A DNA stretch of 64,000 nt from JAICXG01 sp036825615 (GTDB lineage: Bacteria > Verrucomicrobiota > Verrucomicrobiia > Chthoniobacterales > UBA10450): NCBI GenBank assembly GCA_036825615.1, contig DAISXY010000003.1:62001-126000 (forward strand), written 5' to 3'. Made by a program: the position numbers and the translations under genes. Under the pieces are notes generated by a model. That model was not told the origin of the DNA and ran no database searches. It saw only the letters and a list, made by a program, of their open reading frames with translations. Positions 37,594 to 45,858 of the stretch are shown here, one piece after another. Positions within the stretch are counted from its first letter, which is position 1, and each line of letters begins with the position of its first letter.

Positions 37594-38877
37594 ATGCGAA
37601 TCAGCGGGATCGAGCCGAAGCTCTTCACGAGGTGGATCAGAGCAACTCTCATTACGATTGTTGCCCTTGGTCCTTGGATTTGCGACACCGCCTGTGCGGC
37701 CGACGCTCAAGTCGCCGATCGGGGCAATGGACAGCGATTCCGAGTTCTGATTCTGGGAGATTCGCTGGGACTTTGTGGGTTTTGCGAATACCTCGACCGC
37801 GCATTGCGCAAGGATCCGCGGATCGAGGCGGTCTTTACCTACATGGCATGCGGAACCACTCCGCTTAGCTGGCTCAGGTATCCCCCGTACGCGCACATAA
37901 AGACCCGGTGTGGCTTCTGGAGTATAGAGTCCGTCGCGGGTTCCGATCACCCCAGGGAAATCCAAGACACTTATGGGATGCGACGGCACTATTCCCCCGC
38001 CGCGCATCTTGTTCCCAAGCTTGACGATCTGCTATCAACCTGCAATCCCGACCTGCTCGTTATGCAAACCGGAACGAATCTGTTTGACCTCTTTAGCGGG
38101 AGAAAATCGGTTAACCCCGAGCGGGATGGCAATTCCCTGAAAGGCTTCTTCGCTCCCTTCCTCAAGCGTGCCACAGCTACCGACTCGCCTATTCGGAGAA
38201 TATATTGGGTCGCCTCGCCGACTTCGGGCCGGGTTTCGCAGGAGATTCAGGATTTTGTCTTCGTAAAAACGAAGACAAATGTGGGCACCGTCGCCACCGT
38301 AATCGACAGCCGCACGCTCGTCTCCTATCCCTACAGTCATATGGAACCGGATCATGAACACTTTATGGGATCCGACATGAAGAAATGGGCAGATGGCGTC
38401 TTCTCCATCATCACGACTGATCTCGACAATGGGTCGATTGCCAACGCAGCTCCTTTGAGCAAAATCTCTCCCGTTGCCGAGAATCCGGTCCAAACCGCTG
38501 CGGAAAAAACGCCTGAATCTCGGCCGGTCGAGGATGTCATCGTGAATGCGCAACTCATTTCCAAGTCACGACCAATCCCGTTGCGGCAACTTTTGCCCTA
38601 TCAAGAGCTTTTGGTAGCCTACGTCTACAAGGTTCGGCATGTCGTGGCCGGACATTATTCGCAGCAGGAAATCTTAGTCATGCATCCGGCTTATATCAGT
38701 CTGCAGCGACAGTGGCTCGGAGATCTCAAAGTTGGCGAGACCTACCGTTTTCATTTGCGGCCGCTCCAAGGGACGCCCTGGGAAACGAGCAAATCCAAGG
38801 ACGATTTGGAGCGGATCGATTTGCAGCCGTACATCCGCGTGCAAGATGAAGCAAAATACCCGAACGGGGACCGTTGA
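37594..38877 (+). CDS. SGNH/GDSL hydrolase family protein
   Basis: 427-residue exported protein, starting directly after the previous stop. A signal peptide (ATLITIVALGPWICDTACA) precedes an SGNH domain: block I VLILGDSLGLCGF (Ser about 57), a block-III-like MQTGTNLFDLF, and an SHMEPDHEHF region that could supply the catalytic Asp/His. A C-terminal ~130-residue domain (LLPYQELLVAYVYKVRHVV and on) is beta-rich and unassigned. It probably modifies or de-acylates a periplasmic polysaccharide together with its neighbours. Exact activity is unknown. Confidence 0.75.
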   Translation: MRISGIEPKLFTRWIRATLITIVALGPWICDTACAADAQVADRGNGQRFRVLILGDSLGLCGFCEYLDRALRKDPRIEAVFTYMACGTTPLSWLRYPPYAHIKTRCGFWSIESVAGSDHPREIQDTYGMRRHYSPAAHLVPKLDDLLSTCNPDLLVMQTGTNLFDLFSGRKSVNPERDGNSLKGFFAPFLKRATATDSPIRRIYWVASPTSGRVSQEIQDFVFVKTKTNVGTVATVIDSRTLVSYPYSHMEPDHEHFMGSDMKKWADGVFSIITTDLDNGSIANAAPLSKISPVAENPVQTAAEKTPESRPVEDVIVNAQLISKSRPIPLRQLLPYQELLVAYVYKVRHVVAGHYSQQEILVMHPAYISLQRQWLGDLKVGETYRFHLRPLQGTPWETSKSKDDLERIDLQPYIRVQDEAKYPNGDR

Positions 38878-38880
38878 TCG

Positions 38881-39642
38881 ATGGCTCGTCGACCTCTGAT
38901 TCTTCTTCTTAAGCTTTGCGTGCTTGGCCTGATCTCCACCAAAGCGCACGGCCAGGTTGCAGCGGCTCGCGCCATCGCCGGACAGACCCGCTCCTCGCCA
39001 AAGATCCTTCTTATCGGGGATTCGCTAACCGTTGGTCCCTTTGGAGCTGAGTGGCACGATCTGCTGGTGCGTACATACGGTCACCGAAGTGTGGCGGTCT
39101 ACGGTTCCTGTGGTTCGTCTCCCGAGCATTGGCTGGGAGGTCAACCACGGTTTATCAGCCATTGTGGTTATCGCGAACAGACGCCTCAGACGGAGCGCGT
39201 TTTTGAAAATGGCGGCCACCGGCGGCCCCCTCCAATCGCAACCCCCGACCTGCATGAGATTGTTCGTCGCTTTCGTCCCACGGTCGTAATTGTTCAGTTA
39301 GGGACCAACTGGATGGACGACTTGGTAAACGGCCTGAAAGACAAGGAGCCGGAATATCGCTCGATTCTTGACCGCTTCATACAGGCGGTGCGAAGCGAGC
39401 CGGAGGTTAGTAGAGTCATCTGGATCATGCCGCCGGATTCATCCCGGTTCTCTGTTCATACGCAAAAGATCGTCCAAAAGCTGATCTTGGATGCCGCCGA
39501 TCGATATCGCTTTACCACCGTCAATTCCAGAGCTGTTACACGCTACGTGCCGGGGAAGACGGGCGATGACGGAGTGCACTACAATCTTGCAGCAGGCACA
39601 GAATGGGCGGATCGGATTTGGAGACTATTGCGGCCGCGGTAA
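38881..39642 (+). CDS. SGNH/GDSL hydrolase family protein
   Basis: 253-residue exported protein, 3 nt after the preceding gene. The signal peptide reads LILLLKLCVLGLISTKAHG. SGNH blocks: KILLIGDSLTVGPFG (Ser about 48), VVIVQLGTNWMDD (block III with Asn) and DDGVHYNLAAGTEWAD (block V, Asp and His). The triad looks complete. It shares layout with the gene at 37594, so the two probably arose by duplication. It is the last gene of the O-acetylation operon. The next feature is a partial tRNA. Confidence 0.78.
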   Translation: MARRPLILLLKLCVLGLISTKAHGQVAAARAIAGQTRSSPKILLIGDSLTVGPFGAEWHDLLVRTYGHRSVAVYGSCGSSPEHWLGGQPRFISHCGYREQTPQTERVFENGGHRRPPPIATPDLHEIVRRFRPTVVIVQLGTNWMDDLVNGLKDKEPEYRSILDRFIQAVRSEPEVSRVIWIMPPDSSRFSVHTQKIVQKLILDAADRYRFTTVNSRAVTRYVPGKTGDDGVHYNLAAGTEWADRIWRLLRPR

Positions 39643-39763
39643 GCTGCGTTTCGCAGCTAATGGAGCAATCAGCCGGCCGCACCCTACTAACGGGTGCCGT
39701 TATAGCGCCTTTTTCCGTAGCGTATTCCACAGCTGAGCCTGTTTTTCCCTCGTGCTGGCGAGG

Positions 39764-39801
39764 TTAAGAGTCACTTGCTCTGCCAATTGAGCTAGCGGTG
39801 C
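39764..39801 (-). pseudogene. 5' half of a tRNA-Lys(CUU) gene
   Basis: The minus strand reads as the 5' half of a tRNA: acceptor GCACCGC, D-arm AGCTCAATTGGCAGAGC, then AAGTGACTCTTAA, which is the anticodon arm 5' strand and a loop with anticodon CTT. After the loop the sequence no longer pairs: CCTCG stands where TCACT is needed, and no T-arm or 3' acceptor strand follows. It therefore looks like a truncated tRNA-Lys, cut at the anticodon loop. Loss at that point is a common mark of an integration site. Confidence 0.65.
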
Positions 39802-39913
39802 TTCTCAGCGCCTCGCCGGATCACCGGACGGGGAGCGAGATACTACATAAGCAGGCGTGTTTCACAACGGCGAAGTTTTGCCAGCTTCGACTACGCACGC
39901 GCATAGTCGACAG

Positions 39914-41245
39914 CTAGATCTCTTCCTCGTCCTCTTCGACTTCTTTGCCTAACAATTCCGGGAAGAGCGGCTGCGGATTGCTCGGGAGTTCCTCGACATC
40001 GCGCAGTTTGCGCGTGATTGCACGCGAGCGCACCGCGACCTTGTCCATGTCGTGGGTGGCCTGTTCGAGTTTCTTTTTTACCGTGTCGAGCATGTCGCCG
40101 AATTTCCCAAACTCGGTTTTGACCGCAGCGAGTAGATGCCAGACTTCGCTCGAGCGCCGCTGGATCGCGAGGGTGCGGAAGCCCATTTGCAAACTGTTGA
40201 GCAAGGCGGCGAGGGTGGTTGGTCCGGCGAAGACGACCTTGCATTCGCGCTGCACCTGTTCGACCAGACCGAGCCGGCGGATCGCTTCGGCGTAAAGTCC
40301 TTCGGTGGGTAAAAACATGAGCGCGAAATCGGTCGTGCGCGGAGGGTTGATGTATTTGGCGCAAATGTCTCTGGCGCTTTTGCGCAGTTGCGTTTCGAGA
40401 TTTTTCGTCGCCTCTTCGGTCGCGATCGGATCGGCGGTTTCCTGGGCGGCGAGGAGGCGTTGATAATCTTCCACAGGAAACTTGGCATCGATCGGCAGCC
40501 AGACCGGCGCGCCGTTCTCGTCGCCCGGGAGCTTGATCGCGAAATCGACCATCTCGGCGCCGCCCTCGCGTGTCTTGACATTGCGCGAAAACTGGTCGGG
40601 AGTTAGCAGTTGTTCGAGCAACGAGCCGAGCTGCACTTCGCCCCAGCCGCCGCGGGTTTTCACATTGGTGAGCACGCGCTGCAATCCGCCGACGTCGCTT
40701 GCCAGCTGCTGCATTGCCCCGAGCCCCTGATGCACCCGCTCAAGCCGATCGCTGACCAGCTTGAAGGACTCACCCAGCCGCTTTTCCAGGGTGCCCTGCA
40801 ATTTTTCGTCAACGGTGGCGCGCATTTTTTCGATCTGCTGGGCGTTGTCTTGCTGGAGTTGTTTCAGGCGCAGGTCGACCACGGCACGCAGGCTTTCGAG
40901 GCGGGCTTCGTTCGATTCGGTTAACTTGCCGGTCTGGGCGGAAACGCTTTCGAGCTGGGTTTTCAGAATGTTGCCGATGTCGGCGATTGAACGCAGATTG
41001 CTTTCGCCTAACGAACGTAACGATTCGCTCAGCTCCTCCCGCTGGGCTTTGGCGGCGCGGGCTGCTTCCTCGCGGATACGGGCTGTTTCCTCGCGCAGCA
41101 TCCGTTCCTCACGTTCCTGAGCGCGGTCGAGGGATTCGAAGCGCTGCAGGAGTTCACGTCGGCGGCCGAGAAGAAAAAAAGCGCCGGCGAGCAGCGCGCC
41201 AATGATCAGCCCTGCGAGTGCGTAAATTATGAAGAGGGGATTCAC
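39914..41245 (-). CDS. rmuC: RmuC family DNA recombination protein
   Basis: 443-residue RmuC protein. It has one N-terminal membrane segment (PLFIIYALAGLIIGALLAGAFF), a long coiled coil over about residues 30-190, and the RmuC core domain. Typical core pieces are KTRGGWGEVQLGSLLEQLL, LPIDAKFPVEDYQ, DFALMFLPTEGLYAEAI and VVFAGPTTLAALLNSLQMG. The core resembles a PD-(D/E)XK nuclease fold (PIDAKFP). RmuC limits recombination between short inverted repeats, which fits a neighbourhood rich in such repeats, although that link is speculative. The C-terminus is acidic (EVEEDEEEI). Confidence 0.92.
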   Translation of the reverse strand: MNPLFIIYALAGLIIGALLAGAFFLLGRRRELLQRFESLDRAQEREERMLREETARIREEAARAAKAQREELSESLRSLGESNLRSIADIGNILKTQLESVSAQTGKLTESNEARLESLRAVVDLRLKQLQQDNAQQIEKMRATVDEKLQGTLEKRLGESFKLVSDRLERVHQGLGAMQQLASDVGGLQRVLTNVKTRGGWGEVQLGSLLEQLLTPDQFSRNVKTREGGAEMVDFAIKLPGDENGAPVWLPIDAKFPVEDYQRLLAAQETADPIATEEATKNLETQLRKSARDICAKYINPPRTTDFALMFLPTEGLYAEAIRRLGLVEQVQRECKVVFAGPTTLAALLNSLQMGFRTLAIQRRSSEVWHLLAAVKTEFGKFGDMLDTVKKKLEQATHDMDKVAVRSRAITRKLRDVEELPSNPQPLFPELLGKEVEEDEEEI

Positions 41246-41332
41246 GTCTTGCGATTAACAGCGGCGGGCCGGAGTTTCAAGAGACGGACCGTTCGCGCGC
41301 GGTGTCGCCTCGGGAGCGCGTCGCAAATTTTG

Positions 41333-41546
41333 TCATCCCGAGCCGGCGAAGCGCGGCGAGGGACCTCGCAACTGCAATGAGGACTTTCCTGCTGCTAAAA
41401 TCCGCACCACTTGCCAAAACCGCGCCCGTCATTGCGGAACGTTTCAAGTTCCATCGGAGGGGTCCCTCGCCGCGCTTCGCCGGCTCGGGATGACAAATGA
41501 AGGAAGCGGCTCGGGATGACAAATGAAGGAAGCGGCTCGGGATGAC
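41333..41546. repeat. REP-like inverted repeat element with 26-bp direct repeats
   Basis: The arm at 41333-41364 (begins TCATCCCGAGCCGGCG, ends GAGGGACC) recurs inverted at 41461-41493 with near-perfect match over ~32 bp, about 96 bp apart. The right end then repeats a 26-bp unit (GGCTCGGGATGACAAATGAA core) about 2.5 times up to 41546. Related elements lie at 44001, 51331, 52729 and 54753. The element fills the gap between the TonB receptor gene and rmuC. Confidence 0.85.
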
Positions 41547-41563
41547 AGAAGGATGGCAGCGGC

Positions 41564-43594
41564 CTAAAAGGAGAGCTTCACTCCGCCGTAAGCCGCGCGG
41601 CCGAGCGCGGGAAAGCCAAACACTTCCGCGTAATGCTCGTTCGTTAGGTTATCGATCCGCCCGTAAATTCTCAGGTGTGGATTGATCACGTACTCGGCGG
41701 CGAAGTTGGCAAAGGAATAATCTTCGATGTCGAAGTTCGGCCCGCCGAAATTTAGTTCCTCGCGTGCATTAACCCATTTTGCTTCCAAAGTCGTGCGCAG
41801 TTTCCTGAACCAGAGATAAGAACCGGAGAGATAGAATTCGTTGCGCGGCCGTCGGGGCAAACGCGCGCCCAGTAACTGCGTGATATCGGCTGAGCCGGTA
41901 TTGACGGCGTCGAGATAGGTATAACTCGCGGCAAACGCCAGCGCGGTGACCGGCCGCAATTCGATTTCCGCTTCGACGCCCTGAGTCCGGGCCGACCCGA
42001 GGTTAAGCGTGTCGAACAAGCCGTTGAAGCCGATCAGGTTTGAGAGGTCGTTGTGGAAATAGGTCGCGGCGATTCGCGTCCGGCCCTCCCACAAGCGTTG
42101 TTCGACCCCAACTTCCCAGCCAAGATCTTTCTCCGGTTCAAGGGCGAAGTTATTACCGAAGATCTTGTCCTGCGGGCTGGGTGGACTGAACCCGGTGGCA
42201 ACGCTCGCATGCACGGTGGTGTCGGTAGCCGCGATCCGGTAGCTGCCCGCGACGCGATAAGTCCAGATGCCGCCGAACTGGTTGAAATGATCGTAGCGCC
42301 CGCCCGCGACCAGATTCAATTCCGGCAGCGGCTGCAAACTGGCCTGGAGGTAAACCGCATGCTCCTCGGTGTGGTCACTGATGAAGGTTGGCTGGGCCCC
42401 AAAGTCCTGGGAGACAAACGGCCGCTCCTGTCCCGCGTTGATGTGACTGAAGAAGAAGCCGGAGGTGAGGGTGAGCCATTTCGTCGGGCGAAAGTTGTCC
42501 TGGTAATCGATCGTCAGGCGGGTGAAGAGCGCGCGGGTCGGGCCGACGAAACCGTCCTGGTTTGGGTCGTTGAGCTGTCGTTCCTCATCATACGCCAGGA
42601 TCAGCTTGTGCTCCCACTTGTCGTTAGGCTTCCAATCCAGATGCGGCGCGATCAGCCAGCGTTCGGTGAGGAAATTGTCGAGCGGTCTGGGATCGAAAAT
42701 CGTGTTTGGGTTCCCGGTGTCGGCGAGGGAGTAACTGAAGAGGCTGCTGATGCGGAGCGAGTCGTCGGGCGACCAGCCGACGTTGCCGAGGAAATTCCAG
42801 AGCCGGTACTGATTGTTAGGCCGGGCATTGTCGGTCTCGAAACGGGAACCGCCTAACGAATAATCGAATTGCCCGATCCGGCCCGAGGTTTCAATTTCAG
42901 CGCGATAAGTTCCGTAACTCCCGCCTTCGGCCGAGATGTTTGTTTCCGGCGTTTCGCCACCTTCTTTGGTGAAAAATTGAATCACTCCGGCGAGAGCGCG
43001 CGGGCCGTAGATCGTGCTCTGCGGGCCGCGCACGACTTCGACCCGCGCGATGTTGTCGAGGGTGAGATCAGCGAAGTTGAATGCGCCCTGCAAGCCCTGG
43101 TTGATCGGGACACCATCGATCAGCACCTGGGTGTGTTCGCTTCGCAGTCCGCGAGTGAAAACGGAAGTGAGCTGGCCGGCGGTGCCGGTTTGCACAACCG
43201 ACAGTCCGGGCACCTCGCGCAACGCATCCGCCGCGCGCTGATCCTGATGAATCTCAAAGTCGTCGTCGGTCAGGACGGTCACGCTCGCCGGCGCGTCTTC
43301 CTCGGCGACTGGCAATCGCGTCGCGCTGACAACAATTTCCTGAGTCTCCGGCGGCGTGACGGCATCCTGCGCGCGTGCCAGGCTTGACGAAAGAAAAGGC
43401 AAAAAAAGCGCGAGGCAGGTTGCTGGGTAGCGCACCCGCCGTGTGTGCCGGCGACAGTGTTTCACCGTCGCGGACTTTTCTTTGCGTTCGGTTCGGCCAG
43501 GGAAAGTTCGTCGCGGTGCGAGACCGCGACGAGCACTCGGGACGAGTGCGCTCCCCAGCCGAACTGCGATTGCGCCGACGTGTGATTTAAACAT
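41564..43594 (-). CDS. TonB-dependent outer-membrane receptor, BtuB-like
   Basis: About 676 residues from the ATG at 43594, chosen because GGGAGG stands 7 nt upstream; the frame is open beyond it but runs into the riboswitch. A basic N-terminus of ~45 residues is unusually long before the signal peptide core (CLALFLPFLSSSLARAQ), so a later GTG start is possible. The plug domain follows: TonB-box-like EIVVSATRLP, DALREVPGLSVVQTG, VLIDGVPINQG and VEVVRGPQSTIYG. The C-terminal beta-barrel ends in the typical aromatic residue (YGGVKLSF). The cobalamin riboswitch upstream points to import of vitamin B12 or related corrinoids. The name BtuB is functional inference. Confidence 0.88.
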   Translation of the reverse strand: MFKSHVGAIAVRLGSALVPSARRGLAPRRTFPGRTERKEKSATVKHCRRHTRRVRYPATCLALFLPFLSSSLARAQDAVTPPETQEIVVSATRLPVAEEDAPASVTVLTDDDFEIHQDQRAADALREVPGLSVVQTGTAGQLTSVFTRGLRSEHTQVLIDGVPINQGLQGAFNFADLTLDNIARVEVVRGPQSTIYGPRALAGVIQFFTKEGGETPETNISAEGGSYGTYRAEIETSGRIGQFDYSLGGSRFETDNARPNNQYRLWNFLGNVGWSPDDSLRISSLFSYSLADTGNPNTIFDPRPLDNFLTERWLIAPHLDWKPNDKWEHKLILAYDEERQLNDPNQDGFVGPTRALFTRLTIDYQDNFRPTKWLTLTSGFFFSHINAGQERPFVSQDFGAQPTFISDHTEEHAVYLQASLQPLPELNLVAGGRYDHFNQFGGIWTYRVAGSYRIAATDTTVHASVATGFSPPSPQDKIFGNNFALEPEKDLGWEVGVEQRLWEGRTRIAATYFHNDLSNLIGFNGLFDTLNLGSARTQGVEAEIELRPVTALAFAASYTYLDAVNTGSADITQLLGARLPRRPRNEFYLSGSYLWFRKLRTTLEAKWVNAREELNFGGPNFDIEDYSFANFAAEYVINPHLRIYGRIDNLTNEHYAEVFGFPALGRAAYGGVKLSF

Positions 43595-43744
43595 GTGCCA
43601 ACCTCCCAAAGTTGTGAGAGGCGGACTCGTCACTTGCGCGGCGCTTTCGTCTCTCATTCTTCTTTTTGCGAAGAAGTTTTTTCGCGCCCTGTCGCTGGTG
43701 GAATGGCGGTCATAGACCGCGCTACAGCGACACGCCGCGAATGA

Positions 43745-43940
43745 GGTGAAGCGGGCGAATATTCTGGCTCCTGGTTTGCGGCCCCGAAAAATTTTCGGGA
43801 CACACCTTCTCCCCGCCTTCACCGTCCGTCACCGCACTCGCGGCCGAACGATTGGCTTACCGGGAAGTCGTCTCCAGTTACAGCAGCGCAACTGCTCCCG
43901 ATTCACACGGGATTTCTCGCGCTCGCTTCACGTTTTCAAA
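43745..43940 (-). promoter_or_regulatory. Cobalamin (B12) riboswitch
   Basis: Read on the minus strand, the leader contains AGAAATCCCGTGTGAATCGG followed by AGCAGTTGCGCTGCTGTAAC and later CCAGGAGCCAGAATA. These match the order and spacing of the adenosylcobalamin riboswitch: GGGAA..GTGAA..CGG, the CGCxxCTGTAA B12 box and the GCCAGgAgAC-like element. The kissing-loop and switching region would lie toward 43750. It sits about 150 nt upstream of the TonB receptor start, so B12 should repress that gene. Confidence 0.85.
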
Positions 43941-44000
43941 CTCGCAAAGAACCAGGCGCAGACTTAGCCGAAGCAATACGGAGCGAGCAAGAAAATTTCG

Positions 44001-44205
44001 TCATCCCGAGCGCAATCGAGGGATCCCGCGGAAGCACCGGGACCCGTCGCTGCCGGCGATCGGGAAACTTTCAGCAAAAGTTTTTCGTTTTCTCGAAAGT
44101 TCCACCGCGTGACTTTGGGTCCGGGAGCGGCCCGAGGGCGGGCCGGCTCCAAATCCCGGGCGGGCGACTTCGGCTGCGAGCAGCGGGCTTCCGCTCAAGA
44201 TGACG
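44001..44205. repeat. REP-like inverted repeat element
   Basis: The left end (TCATCCCGAGCGCAATCGAG, then GGATCCCGCGGAA) belongs to the same family as the elements at 51331, 52729 and 54753. The right end near 44190-44205 (TTCCGCTCAAGATGACG) is a diverged inverted counterpart. The middle is GC-rich and contains short palindromes. It fills the gap between the riboswitch and the epimerase gene. Confidence 0.7.
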
Positions 44206-44248
44206 AAATGCTTGCGCTACCGGACTAACGATCTTTAGGTTCTCGCGC

Positions 44249-45175
44249 TTGAAATCATCCAGCTATCTTGTGACCGGCGGCGCCGGTTTTATTGGCTCCA
44301 ATCTCACGCTCGCAATCCAGGAAGCGCGACCCGATGCGCGGCTCACAGTGGTCGACGATTTCCGCTCCGGCGATTTCAAGAATCTCCTCGGTTACCGCGG
44401 AGATTTGGTCGCGGCCGACCTGGCGCGACTGGATTGGCGCGAGCAATTCGGCGGCGAGAAATTCGACGCGATCTTTCATCTCGCCTCGATCACCGACACC
44501 ACCCTGCACGAGCAATTCCCGCAGGTGCACGATAACGTGGAGAGTTTTCGTCGCTTGCTTCGGTTCGCGCAGACCGCTCGCACCCGCGTTATCTATGCCT
44601 CCTCTGCCGCTACCTACGGCGCTGTCAGCGGGATGAGCCGCGAAGACGACGCCGCGGCGCCGGCCAACGTTTACGCCTTCTCCAAGGTCATCATGGACAA
44701 TCTCGCCCGCCGCGCGGTTCAGGATGATCCGGAGTGGAAGATTATCGGGCTGCGTTACTTCAATGTTTACGGTCCGCGCGAGGCCCATAAAGGGACGCCG
44801 GCGAGCATGGTCCTGCACCTTTCCCGGCAAATGAAGGCGGGAAAAAAGCCGCGCATTTTCAAGTACGGCGAGCAGAAGCGCGACTTTGTTTACGTGAAGG
44901 ACGTTGTGCGCGGAACCCTCCAGGCTTTGCAGGCAAAGGAGAGCGGCATCTTCAATCTCGGCTCGGGCCAGGCGCGCTCGTTCAACGAGCTGATCGCGGT
45001 TCTCAACCGGTCGTTAGGCACGAACTTCGAGCCGGAGTATTTCGATAATCCCCATGCGCATTACCAAAACCATACCGAGGCCGACCTGACGAAGGCGCGC
45101 GAGTCGTTAGGCTACGTGCCGCAGTTTTCCCTCGAAGCGGGGGTGGCGGATTACATGCGCTGGCTTTATCCCTAG
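44249..45175 (+). CDS. NAD-dependent sugar epimerase, HldD-like
   Basis: 308-residue short-chain dehydrogenase/epimerase starting at TTG. The Rossmann motif is VTGGAGFIGSN; the catalytic serine region is VIYASSAATYG, and the Tyr-Lys pair is YAFSK. The stretch GLRYFNVYGPREAHKG and the following ASMVLHLSRQM resemble ADP-L-glycero-D-manno-heptose 6-epimerase (HldD/RfaD), which makes the heptose of lipopolysaccharide inner core. The length matches HldD (about 310). A UDP-glucose 4-epimerase is an alternative, but FNVYGPREAHK favours HldD. Confidence 0.78.
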   Translation: MKSSSYLVTGGAGFIGSNLTLAIQEARPDARLTVVDDFRSGDFKNLLGYRGDLVAADLARLDWREQFGGEKFDAIFHLASITDTTLHEQFPQVHDNVESFRRLLRFAQTARTRVIYASSAATYGAVSGMSREDDAAAPANVYAFSKVIMDNLARRAVQDDPEWKIIGLRYFNVYGPREAHKGTPASMVLHLSRQMKAGKKPRIFKYGEQKRDFVYVKDVVRGTLQALQAKESGIFNLGSGQARSFNELIAVLNRSLGTNFEPEYFDNPHAHYQNHTEADLTKARESLGYVPQFSLEAGVADYMRWLYP

Positions 45176-45218
45176 CCCGCCGCTCGCACGCTAACAGCGA
45201 GAAATTTCCAGAATGCCG

Positions 45219-45290
45219 TGGGTTGGCTGGGACTCGAACCCAGAACCAACCCCGAAAGGTTTCGGGGCTGCTCTTCAAGAGCTGTGAGCT
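45219..45290 (-). pseudogene. tRNA-Lys 3'-half copy with palindromic insert
   Basis: On the minus strand the T-arm (CTGGGTTCGAGTCCCAG) and 3' acceptor (CCAACCC plus A) match the full tRNA-Lys at 45859 almost exactly. In place of the anticodon arm stands an 18-nt palindrome (45250-45267, CCCCGAAA...TTTCGGGG type). The D-arm is only weakly matched, and the 5' acceptor strand is missing, so it cannot be a normal tRNA. It is exactly 320 bp from the second copy at 45539. Confidence 0.75.
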
Positions 45291-45529
45291 GATTGAAGGA
45301 GAAAGATGGCGACGTGCGGGTTCTTTTTTCGCTTGAGCTGCTGCTCGAGAGCGCGGGCGGCGGTGATCGAGTTGACCTCGCGACTGGCAACTAACTCGAT
45401 TTCGCCGCCGAGGCGGCGCGTCGTATGATTGCTTCCGCGGCGATGCTCCTCGAGGCGGCGTGGGAGATCATCGGTCGAACCGATATAATGCCGGCCGGAC
45501 GCACCGCGCAGAATGTAAACCCAAGCCAT
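45275..45529 (-). CDS. GIY-YIG domain protein, tandem copy 2
   Basis: 84-residue single-domain GIY-YIG protein (VYILRGASGRHYIGSTDD). The two Tyr of the motif, the following Arg (LPRRLEEHRRG) and a late Glu in the helical part (ALEQQLKRKKNP) can all be seen. It is 320 bp from a near-identical copy at 45595. Small stand-alone GIY-YIG proteins are common and mostly uncharacterised; related UvrC- and homing-type nucleases cut DNA. Here the ATG lies 10 nt after a tRNA 3' end on the same strand, and the C-terminal codons run into the next tRNA half copy. Possibly a relic of tRNA-targeted mobility. Confidence 0.8.
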   Translation of the reverse strand: MAWVYILRGASGRHYIGSTDDLPRRLEEHRRGSNHTTRRLGGEIELVASREVNSITAARALEQQLKRKKNPHVAIFLLQSAHSS

Positions 45530-45538
45530 TGCTCAAAG

Positions 45539-45603
45539 TGGGTTGGCTGGGACTCGAACCCAGAACCAACCCCGAAAGCTTTCGGGGCTGCTCTTCAAGA
45601 GCT
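45539..45603 (-). pseudogene. tRNA-Lys 3'-half copy with palindromic insert
   Basis: Second 3'-half copy of tRNA-Lys, same structure as that at 45219: intact T-arm and 3' acceptor, palindrome at 45570-45587 in place of the anticodon arm, no 5' acceptor. It is the border between the two tandem 320-bp units that each contain a GIY-YIG gene. Confidence 0.75.
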
Positions 45604-45849
45604 GTGAGCTGACTGAAGGAGAAAGATGGCGACGTGCGGGTTCTTTTTTCGCTTGAGCTGCTGCTCGAGAGCACGGGCGGTGTTGATCGATCCAACTTCG
45701 CGGCTCGCAACCAACTCAATGTCTCTGCCGAGGCGGCGGGTGGTGTGGTTACTGCCGCGACGATGTTCATCGAGGCGGCGTGCCAGGTTTTCGGTCGACC
45801 CGATGTAATGTCGGCCGGAAGCTCCGCGGAGAATGTAAACCCAGGCCAT
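45595..45849 (-). CDS. GIY-YIG domain protein, tandem copy 1
   Basis: 84-residue GIY-YIG protein, differing from the copy at 45275 at roughly ten positions (for example ENLARRLDEHRRG against DDLPRRLEEHRRG, and RDIELVASREVGS against GEIELVASREVNS). The core VYILRGASGRHYIGST is identical. The ATG follows the 3' end of the full tRNA-Lys by 10 nt, so it is likely read from the tRNA transcript. Both copies keep full frames, and most differences look conservative, which suggests selection on the protein rather than simple decay. Function unknown; nuclease activity is inferred from the domain. Confidence 0.82.
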   Translation of the reverse strand: MAWVYILRGASGRHYIGSTENLARRLDEHRRGSNHTTRRLGRDIELVASREVGSINTARALEQQLKRKKNPHVAIFLLQSAHSS

Positions 45850-45858
45850 TGCTCAAAG

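Noticed and set aside
39650..39801. A tRNA gene with an intron, explaining the missing 3' half
   Set aside because: No 3' anticodon strand, T-arm or matching 3' acceptor strand is found downstream on the minus strand.
43595..43822. Longer N-terminus of the TonB receptor
   Set aside because: It would translate the riboswitch region and has no signal features; the ATG at 43594 with GGGAGG is preferred.
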